5,498 nucleotides of DNA, taken from JAVBLQ01 sp031553435 (GTDB lineage: Bacteria; Bacteroidota; Bacteroidia; Bacteroidales; Azobacteroidaceae). Of this stretch, positions 1-4,796 are shown piece by piece. The DNA is taken from positions 1 through 5,498 of the forward strand of contig JAVBLQ010000107.1 of assembly GCA_031553435.1 (NCBI GenBank), in the 5' to 3' direction. Under the pieces are notes generated by a model. The model worked only from the letters and a program-made list of their open reading frames with translations, searched no databases and was not told the origin of the DNA. The stretch's first letter is position 1, and each line of letters opens with the position of its first letter. Position numbers and translations under genes: made by a program.

Positions 1-99
1 GGATTTGATTTTGGGAGAATAGCGGGCTATTTGACCAAAAGCAAAGACACAAAACAGCAAAAAAGAACAAAAAAGGGCATGAAAAAGTATCAGTTTCAT
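1..99 (-). CDS. N-terminal fragment of a secreted protein (signal peptide), truncated by window edge
   Basis: Reading leftwards from an ATG at 99-97, there are 33 open codons with no stop before the window ends. The peptide starts MKLILFHALF, continues through a strongly hydrophobic core and reaches CVFAFGQIARYSPK. This is a classical signal peptide: one early lysine, about 18 hydrophobic residues, then a likely cleavage site just before Gln23. A glutamine directly after cleavage is typical of Bacteroidota exported proteins. A TAnnTTTG promoter box lies about 75 bases upstream on the same strand. Too little of the mature protein is visible to name a family. The gene is divergent from the zinc-ribbon gene at 280. 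The open frame, the signal peptide and the promoter together make it a real gene start rather than chance. Confidence 0.7.
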   Translation of the reverse strand, partial: MKLILFHALFCSFLLFCVFAFGQIARYSPKIKS

Positions 100-172
100 T
101 TATAAATAGTATTACTTGTAAATTTTTAAACAGTTTCTAAACAAACTGACAATTTCCCTGATTTTAGTGAAA

Positions 173-180
173 CAAAAGTA
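173..180 (-). promoter_or_regulatory. Probable Bacteroidota -7 promoter box for the leftward secreted-protein gene
   Basis: On the minus strand the octamer TACTTTTG matches the Bacteroidota -7 consensus TAnnTTTG exactly. A run of six T at 203-198, 17 bases upstream, could stand in weakly for the TTTG -33 element. It lies 73 bases before the ATG at 99, giving a leader of about 65-70 bases. That leader contains a small perfect hairpin (CAGTTT/AAACTG, 131-148). Confidence 0.5.
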
Positions 181-244
181 CGCAAAAAAGGGATATTAAA
201 AAATAGTTTATGAAGACAAGGCCGGATATCTCACAAACAATTCT

Positions 245-252
245 TATTTTTG
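245..252 (+). promoter_or_regulatory. Probable Bacteroidota -7 promoter box for the zinc-ribbon gene
   Basis: TATTTTTG matches the TAnnTTTG consensus and ends 27 bases before the ATG at 280, which would give a short leader of roughly 20 bases. No good TTTG -33 element is seen about 20 bases further upstream, so the call rests on one box and its position. Confidence 0.4.
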
Positions 253-279
253 TGCCTGGCAAAGATGAAAAACTAACCC

Positions 280-1524
280 ATGGCTAAACAGATTAAAGTC
301 ATTAAATGTCCTCAATGCGGCAATACTAAACCGTTGTCAACCGGTAATGATCATTATCGTTGCGATAAGTGTGGCACGGAATTTTTCCTCGACAACGATG
401 ATGTCAACATCAATGTTAATCATAACTATGATTCCGGAAACAATGGCAGATCCGGGAAAAGTGCATTGTTTATTATTTTCTTCGTTATTTTTGTTTTAAT
501 CCTATTGACGGTAAAAGTCTGTGTAGATCAGGTAAACCGGATCAATCGAAATGTTACTACATATACCGCAACAGAACGACCTGCGATACAATATGATAAA
601 TATGTTTTTTCTATGTTGTTGCCCGTAAACGGACAAGGCATTGCATTTTATCTCACAAACAAAAATAAGAACACTTATGCCTCATTTGAAAATGTTGTTA
701 CCGGAAAACCGGTTAAAGAGCAGCAACTACCTGTAAAAATTACGGATAGCCAGCATATCTCTCATCGTTGGTTCCTGAGTGATAGTACACATTATGTCAT
801 TATTAATGAAAATCTTATCTATAAAATCGATCCCGATAATTATACGTTTACAGATATAACGACAGATATATGTGCGCGTAAGCCTGCGCTTAATGCCGGC
901 CTGATGTCCATATCTTTTATTAAAGAAGGACAAGGAGAAGGATTTCTTATTCACACCAATCTGGGAAAAGATCTTTATTATTTCCTGGCTTCAGATATGC
1001 TTTATACCGAAAAAGCATTTAAATATGTAGCCAATGATTTTTCAAATCCTCTTCTACCCAATGCAAAGAATGAAAAATATTATTTGTTTCTGAATAAAGA
1101 AAGTGCACACTCAAGCAATGTGGCACAATTATATGAAATCATTTACAAATTCAATAACGGCGGACCGGAAAATAAAATGCTCAAACTGAGTGAACAGGGA
1201 ATGAAAAATATCAGTCAACACCGCATCGTTTCATGTAAACCGATCACCGATGAACGGGTATATTTTTCGCCCGAAATATTATATTATGATCCTCAAAATA
1301 TCCTGATTGCTTATCAACCTTCATTGGCAAAAGATGCAGGAATTAATGTGCAGTTGCTTGATGCATCCGGCAATATTATCTGGACTAAGCCATTTAATAA
1401 TAATGGCATAAAAAATACATGTACAGTCCGTACAAATCAAGGTTTTATGTTGCAGTTGGGCGAATCGGAATTTTGTGAGATCAGCGTTGACGGGCAACGT
1501 ATACAGACTTATAAGAAGAATTAG
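280..1524 (+). CDS. Zinc-ribbon, single-transmembrane protein with large extracytoplasmic beta-rich domain
   Basis: The 414-residue protein opens with a zinc ribbon: Cys10-x2-Cys13 and Cys28-x2-Cys31, within CPQCG and CDKCG. A polar, Asn/Asp-rich linker (38-60) leads to one transmembrane helix at about 61-78. The remaining 330 or so residues have many short strand-like segments. One of them, LLDASGNIIWTKPF (359-372), resembles PQQ/beta-propeller repeat blades. Arg57 and Lys60 before the helix suggest the zinc ribbon is cytoplasmic and the large domain periplasmic. The ATG at 280 is secure because an in-frame TAA lies at 274-276. No enzyme motif is visible. Zinc-ribbon plus single-span proteins such as B. 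subtilis YdjG act at the membrane with SPFH proteins like the one encoded downstream. A shared role is inference, since 455 bases of repeats separate the two genes. Confidence 0.85.
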   Translation: MAKQIKVIKCPQCGNTKPLSTGNDHYRCDKCGTEFFLDNDDVNINVNHNYDSGNNGRSGKSALFIIFFVIFVLILLTVKVCVDQVNRINRNVTTYTATERPAIQYDKYVFSMLLPVNGQGIAFYLTNKNKNTYASFENVVTGKPVKEQQLPVKITDSQHISHRWFLSDSTHYVIINENLIYKIDPDNYTFTDITTDICARKPALNAGLMSISFIKEGQGEGFLIHTNLGKDLYYFLASDMLYTEKAFKYVANDFSNPLLPNAKNEKYYLFLNKESAHSSNVAQLYEIIYKFNNGGPENKMLKLSEQGMKNISQHRIVSCKPITDERVYFSPEILYYDPQNILIAYQPSLAKDAGINVQLLDASGNIIWTKPFNNNGIKNTCTVRTNQGFMLQLGESEFCEISVDGQRIQTYKKN

Positions 1525-1556
1525 TTTGTATTGTTTTATATATAGAGACTAATGTG

Positions 1557-1643
1557 AAGGTGAAAGGTGAATTGTGTTTTTCGCCTATTCATAACGAGTG
1601 AAACGAGTTCACAAGGAACGAAGCGACCCTCACCTTTCACCTT
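1557..1643. repeat. Inverted repeat with 14-base perfect ends; copy 1 of a dispersed intergenic family
   Basis: The ends AAGGTGAAAGGTGA (1557-1570) and TCACCTTTCACCTT (1630-1643) are perfect reverse complements. The interior contains CGAGTTCACAAG (1604-1615) and a segment at 1615-1640 whose reverse complement matches 4611-4636 at 25 of 26 bases. It lies 33 bases after the zinc-ribbon stop codon, so a hairpin here could also act as that gene's transcript end. Confidence 0.8.
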
Positions 1644-1694
1644 TATATTGATTTCATTTTGAAAACTTAAACAGTTTTTGGGTATCTTGTTCAA

Positions 1695-1745
1695 TTAAGA
1701 AAAGTCTCTAGACGCTTTTAAATATTTCTCTAGAGACTTTCTTAA
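1695..1745. repeat. Hairpin around paired TCTAGA motifs, possible terminator
   Basis: TTAAGAAAAGTCTCTAGA (1695-1712) pairs with TCTAGAGACTTTCTTAA (1729-1745). That is 17 base pairs with a single bulged A, around a 16-base loop. The stem is AT-rich and overlaps the first two units of the 22-base tandem array. It could end transcription from the upstream gene or be a by-product of the palindromic array. Confidence 0.65.
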
Positions 1746-1791
1746 ATTTCTCTAGAGACTTTTTCAAATTCGTCTAAACGATTTTTGACTC
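1704..1791. repeat. Four-unit, 22-base tandem array of palindromic motifs
   Basis: Units lie at 1704-1725, 1726-1747, 1748-1769 and 1770-1791. The two central units are 20/22 identical, each carrying the perfect palindrome TCTCTAGAGA (1727-1736 and 1749-1758). By hand comparison, unit 1 matches unit 2 at about 15/22 and unit 4 matches unit 3 at about 12/22. Unit 4 keeps an imperfect palindrome (TCGTCTAAACGA) at the same phase. A 22-base spacing is two helical turns, so a protein bound to each palindrome would sit on the same DNA face. Confidence 0.65.
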
Positions 1792-1826
1792 TTTAGAAAA
1801 TGTTTAAATTTTCAAAAAGTGATCTA

Positions 1827-1932
1827 TTTGGTGCACGGTACGCGGTGCACGGTGCACGAATTGCTTACGCCAGATAATGCACTGCGTCTGATAAACCGCC
1901 CGTGCACCGTGCACCTTGTACCGTGCACCAAA
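1827..1932. repeat. Long GTGCAC-rich inverted repeat (32-base arms, 42-base loop)
   Basis: Arms 1827-1858 and 1901-1932 are reverse complements with two mismatched positions. Each arm contains three copies of the self-complementary hexamer GTGCAC, at 1831, 1845 and 1852 and at 1902, 1909 and 1923. The right arm ends 47 bases before the SPFH start codon. The structure is GC-rich, unlike its AT-rich surroundings, and would form a very stable hairpin in RNA. Dispersed intergenic repeat or leader structure are both possible. Confidence 0.85.
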
Positions 1933-1979
1933 AAGTATTCATATCGATTTCAATTCATAAATCCAAATAAAAAAATACC

Positions 1980-2984
1980 ATGGGAATCCGATCTTTTTTC
2001 AGAAAACAGTTAAGTACGGTTATCGAATGGACAAACCAGGAAAACGACCTCTTGTTCTATAAAATAGAAACACCTACAGACGAAATCAAGCATGCAAGTA
2101 AACTGATAGTATCTCCCGGACAAGGCTGTATATTGGTTTATGAAGGAAAAGTACAAGACGTATTGACCGAGCAGGGAATGTATTTTCTGGAATCAGACAA
2201 CCATCCCTTTATCACCACATTCTTAAAACTGCGACAGTCGTTTGAGAGCGAACACAAAATGCACATCTACTTTTTCCGTACGGCTGAAATTGTCAACCAA
2301 TCCTGGGGCACAGCTACTCCCGTAAAATATGTTGATTCGGTATACAAATTTCCCATACAATTAGGCGCTTACGGAAACTATTCCGTACGAATTGCCGAAG
2401 CGCAATCCATGTTCGAGAATTTGATCGGGTCAAAAGATCTTTATACGACAATAGATGTGAAAGAAGTTATTTTTGGACGTATCGCTCCGGAACTATCTTC
2501 TCATTTGGCACAATCAGCTTATTCATATCGTGAGATCGATGCTCATCTGGCTGAATTATCATCACAAACCAAAGAGTTGATCAACCAAACGATTTCAAAA
2601 TTAGGATTGGAATTGACGGATTTCCGTATCGAATCTACTTCATTCGATCAGGAAACAGAGGAACGCATTGATCGCATTGCCGGAATGACAGCCGAAGCGC
2701 TTTCGGCAGCTGAAGTCGGTCTGGATTATGTGCAACTCGAAAAATTGCGAGCATTACGCGATGCCGCACGCAATGAAGGCGGACTGGCCGGAGCCGGTTT
2801 GCAAGTGGGTGCAGGTTTGGCGCTAAGTAAATCACTGCTAGAACAAAAAGACGAAATGTTTGAAAACAATGGCAACGAAGATCCGGTTGCACAACTAAAA
2901 AAATTAAAACTATTGTTGGATGAACAAATCATCACTCAAGAAGAATTTGATGAAAAGAAAAAAGATATTTTGAATAGAATATAA
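1980..2984 (+). CDS. SPFH-domain protein with C-terminal SHOCT motif (YdjI-like)
   Basis: The 334-residue protein begins MGIRSFFRKQLSTVIEW, a start typical of the cytoplasmic SPFH family once annotated 'virion core protein-like' and represented by B. subtilis YdjI. The SPFH domain spans roughly 24-235, with the characteristic VSPGQGCILVYEGKVQ (45-60) and WGTATPVKYVD (109-119). A helical stretch (about 182-262) and a Gly/Ala-rich linker (267-281) follow. Residues 301-334 form a SHOCT motif (LKKLKLLLDEQIITQEEFDEKKKDIL), a short helical pair often found at protein ends and thought to mediate oligomer or membrane contacts. No transmembrane helix is seen, so it is probably a peripheral membrane scaffold. 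In B. subtilis, YdjI helps localise PspA at the membrane; whether this protein does the same is inference. It is the first gene of a likely operon, seven bases before the MORN-repeat gene. Confidence 0.9.
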   Translation: MGIRSFFRKQLSTVIEWTNQENDLLFYKIETPTDEIKHASKLIVSPGQGCILVYEGKVQDVLTEQGMYFLESDNHPFITTFLKLRQSFESEHKMHIYFFRTAEIVNQSWGTATPVKYVDSVYKFPIQLGAYGNYSVRIAEAQSMFENLIGSKDLYTTIDVKEVIFGRIAPELSSHLAQSAYSYREIDAHLAELSSQTKELINQTISKLGLELTDFRIESTSFDQETEERIDRIAGMTAEALSAAEVGLDYVQLEKLRALRDAARNEGGLAGAGLQVGAGLALSKSLLEQKDEMFENNGNEDPVAQLKKLKLLLDEQIITQEEFDEKKKDILNRI

Positions 2985-2991
2985 AAAGGTT

Positions 2992-4182
2992 ATGCAATAC
3001 AAATTCTCCATACTATGCTTTTTCTTTCTGATGTTTGTCTGTAAACCGGTAAGCGCCCAAATGGATGATGGCTCTTATCAGGGATTTCCTGTTGTAAAAG
3101 GAAAAGATCAACCGGATAACATTATCAGCATCTACGTGCTCTCGTTGGGAAATGATCTCACAATGTTCAACGAAGCCGGAACCAAAAAACCGTTGCAAGG
3201 CACATACCACATTATTCTCAACCGGAATAAATATAATATAGGTAATTTCAAGAAAGGATTGGCTCATGGTGACTGGGAAGAACATTTTTACGGAAAACTG
3301 TACCAAAAATGCACTTTCAAGGATGGCAAATACGATGGAAAGGTCTATATATACGGAATACAAGGATCGGACAACAAATATCCGGATATAATAACTTTCA
3401 AAGACGGTCTTTATCAGCACTATATCTCCTATCATTCAGAAAATGGACAACTGGAAGAAGAACGTTTTTATGATGAAAACGGCAAACATCACGGAGAAGT
3501 CACCACATACGATAAAGACGGAAATATCATCCGGATACAAAATTATCAACATGGCGAACTTCATGGAACACAAATGATAATAGAAGACCGGGGCTATAAA
3601 GAAACCACTGAATATGCCGATGGAAAACGAAATGGTGAATATTCCAGACTTTATCCCAATGGAAATGTTTATAGTAAAGGAAAATACGAAAACGGCAAAA
3701 AAAACGGACTCTGGGTCAATGGCGATGAAAACGGCGATATCAAATCAGAAGAAAACTACCTGAATGACAAACTCGATGGTGTGTCTCGTCAATATTATTC
3801 CGGAAATGTCTTGCACAGGATAGAAGAATATTCTGCCGGAATGCTGAATGGTAAACGAATCACTTACACTGAAAATCCACATCAGATCTTACGAGAATCG
3901 ACTTATGTAAATGGAGGTGAAAACGGCCCGTTCAAGCAATACTATAAAGGTCTTCTTTGGAAAGAAGGCGTTTATAAAAATGGACAAGTCGCATATGAAA
4001 AAGAATACGACAAAGGTAAACTTCGTACTGTCAAGTCGTTGGATGCAGACGGATCACTTGTTAAAATAGAAGAATACAATACTACCGGGAAGAAAACATA
4101 TAAAAATCAGACTTATAAAAAACATTCTTCGATCAAGTTGAAAGAAAATGCTTCGGGAGTTGTTGATATTGAGGTAGAGTAA
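2992..4182 (+). CDS. Exported MORN-variant (MORN_2/YwqK-like) repeat protein
   Basis: The 396-residue protein has a signal peptide: Lys4, hydrophobic core 5-17, and likely cleavage at VSA/Q between Ala22 and Gln23. From about residue 80 to 365 it is built of irregular repeats of about 22-25 residues of the type 'NG..... G.Y.NGK.(N/H)G'. Examples are YPNGNVYSKGKYENGKKNG (221-239) and YDENGKHHGEV (160-170), with further units around 180-192, 263-288 and 318-341. These match the MORN_2 variant repeat, which folds as stacked beta-hairpins. Databases often label such proteins 'YwqK family antitoxin', but no toxin partner is visible and the name should not be taken as function. The protein is probably periplasmic or outer-surface. 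The gene starts seven bases after the SPFH stop codon, with AAAAAGG just upstream of the ATG, so co-transcription is likely. Confidence 0.88.
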   Translation: MQYKFSILCFFFLMFVCKPVSAQMDDGSYQGFPVVKGKDQPDNIISIYVLSLGNDLTMFNEAGTKKPLQGTYHIILNRNKYNIGNFKKGLAHGDWEEHFYGKLYQKCTFKDGKYDGKVYIYGIQGSDNKYPDIITFKDGLYQHYISYHSENGQLEEERFYDENGKHHGEVTTYDKDGNIIRIQNYQHGELHGTQMIIEDRGYKETTEYADGKRNGEYSRLYPNGNVYSKGKYENGKKNGLWVNGDENGDIKSEENYLNDKLDGVSRQYYSGNVLHRIEEYSAGMLNGKRITYTENPHQILRESTYVNGGENGPFKQYYKGLLWKEGVYKNGQVAYEKEYDKGKLRTVKSLDADGSLVKIEEYNTTGKKTYKNQTYKKHSSIKLKENASGVVDIEVE

Positions 4183-4193
4183 ATTTCACGAAA

Positions 4194-4258
4194 GTTTTAC
4201 GTTATAAGTTTTACGCTTTGTTGTGCGTAAGCCAAACATAAAACGTATAACGTAAAAC
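4194..4258. repeat. Inverted repeat GTTTTACGTTATA, possible terminator of the SPFH-MORN operon
   Basis: Arms 4194-4215 and 4237-4258 are reverse complements at 20 of 22 positions, including a perfect 13-base end GTTTTACGTTATA. The motif GTTTTACG also occurs twice within the left arm (4194 and 4208). It starts 12 bases after the MORN-gene stop codon and could form a terminator-like or mRNA-stabilising hairpin before the small membrane-protein gene. Confidence 0.7.
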
Positions 4259-4278
4259 ATATAACTTATCAAATTGCA

Positions 4279-4509
4279 ATGAAAATATTTTTAGGCATTC
4301 TATCAACCTTACTCATATTAGCTGCTGCTATTATCGGAGTTTTGGCCATATGGGGCATATATCCTGTTTCGTGGGAAATCATCTGGAAATCAGGAATTAC
4401 TCTGATTGTCGTATCAGCTGCATTTGCCGTTCTTGGGTTAATCGGCACCTTATTTTTCAAAAAAGAAAAATACAGTAGAGAAGGGAATAATGCACAAAGG
4501 ATGAATTAA
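4279..4509 (+). CDS. Small two-helix inner-membrane protein, function unknown
   Basis: The 76-residue product begins MKIFLGILSTLLILAAAI. It has two clear transmembrane helices (about 3-27 and 38-60) separated by a short loop (YPVSWEIIWK). It ends in a charged, polar tail (KKEKYSREGNNAQRMN) expected in the cytoplasm by the positive-inside rule. No catalytic or binding motif is visible and I do not recognise the family. The hydrophobic pattern and its position in the same orientation as the operon upstream support a real gene. The reverse-strand open frame over the same bases is its shadow. It starts 96 bases after the MORN gene, just beyond the GTTTTACG hairpin, so it could be read through from that operon or have its own promoter. 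No convincing promoter box was found. The ATG has no obvious ribosome-binding site. Confidence 0.72.
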   Translation: MKIFLGILSTLLILAAAIIGVLAIWGIYPVSWEIIWKSGITLIVVSAAFAVLGLIGTLFFKKEKYSREGNNAQRMN

Positions 4510-4510
4510 T

Positions 4511-4568
4511 TTTAAACACGAAGGCACGAAGGAAATTTAAAATAAACTTTGTGTCTTCATGTTTTAAA
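4511..4568. repeat. CACGAAGGCACGAAG-type inverted repeat, possible terminator
   Basis: TTTAAACACGAAGGCACGAAG (4511-4531, shown in part as 21 bases with key word CACGAAGG) faces CTTTGTGTCTTCATGTTTTA at 4547-4566, extending to 4568. After allowing one bulged base, 18 of 21 positions pair perfectly and two more could form G-U pairs in plus-strand RNA. Repeats of this CACGAAGGCACGAAG...CTTTGTGTCTTC form recur between genes in many bacterial genomes. It begins two bases after the small membrane-protein stop codon, which suits a transcript end. Confidence 0.7.
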
Positions 4569-4610
4569 ACCTTTCCTGACTTCTCAACGTTGTAACATTT
4601 ATTAATTAAA

Positions 4611-4782
4611 GTGAAAGGTGAGGGTCGCTTCGCTCCCGGCGAAAGGGGAAAGTCGCTTTGCTCCTTTGTGAACTCGCTATGTTCGTGGTGAAGAGGTGAA
4701 GAAGTGAAGAAATGACGTTTGTCACATTGTCACCCCTTCACCACGAGCGTAGCGAGTTCACAAGCATCGCTTCCCCTTTCAC
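4611..4782. repeat. Large imperfect palindrome upstream of the recombinase; copy 2 of the dispersed family
   Basis: The core arms 4666-4699 and 4730-4763 are reverse complements at 31 of 34 positions around a 30-base loop, which itself holds a TGAC-GTTT-GTCA hairpin. Outside them, GAAAGGGGAA (4641-4650) pairs perfectly with 4771-4780. The outermost ends GTGAAAGGTG (4611-4620) and CCCCTTTCAC (4773-4782) pair at 9 of 10. Modules GTGAAAGGTGAGGGTCGCTT and CGAGTTCACAAG are shared with the copy at 1557-1643. The element ends 14 bases before the recombinase ATG. It may be a dispersed repeat, a recombination site or a leader structure. Confidence 0.85.
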
Positions 4783-4796
4783 AAAAAACAAAGGTT

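Larger units (their letters stand above)
1525..1979. other. Gene-free gap filled with three kinds of repeat
   Basis: No credible gene lies in these 455 bases. In order the gap holds a GTGAAAGGTGA-type inverted repeat (1557-1643), a degenerate 22-base tandem array built on TCTAGA palindromes (1704-1791), and a GTGCAC-rich 32-base inverted repeat (1827-1932). A possible weak promoter (TAAATTTT at 1805-1812, one mismatch to TAnnTTTG, with TTTG at 1784-1787) lies between the last two. If used, it would place the GTGCAC hairpin inside the leader of the SPFH gene. A 64-codon open frame at 1819-2013 is judged spurious because it runs through the repeat arms and into the SPFH gene. Confidence 0.7.

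Noticed and set aside
1704..1791. Possible CRISPR array
   Set aside because: The 22-base units are contiguous, without unique spacers, and degenerate; this is a tandem repeat, not repeat-spacer structure.
1819..2013. 64-codon open frame on the plus strand
   Set aside because: It runs through both arms of the GTGCAC inverted repeat and overlaps the well-supported SPFH start; the peptide is a read-through of repeat sequence.
3013..3435. 140-codon open frame on the minus strand
   Set aside because: It lies wholly opposite the MORN-repeat gene, which has a signal peptide and clear repeats; the reverse peptide shows no recognisable domain.
2992..4182. Antitoxin of a toxin-antitoxin pair (YwqK label)
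   Set aside because: The protein carries a cleavable signal peptide and no small toxin gene is adjacent; the label comes from database naming of MORN_2 repeats rather than evidence here.
4269..4460. 63-codon minus-strand frame
   Set aside because: Opposite the small membrane protein at 4279-4509, whose two hydrophobic helices and charged tail make better sense as a protein.
4679..4686. TATGTTCG as a promoter box for the recombinase
   Set aside because: One mismatch to TAnnTTTG, inside a palindrome arm and with no TTTG element at a suitable distance; likely chance.
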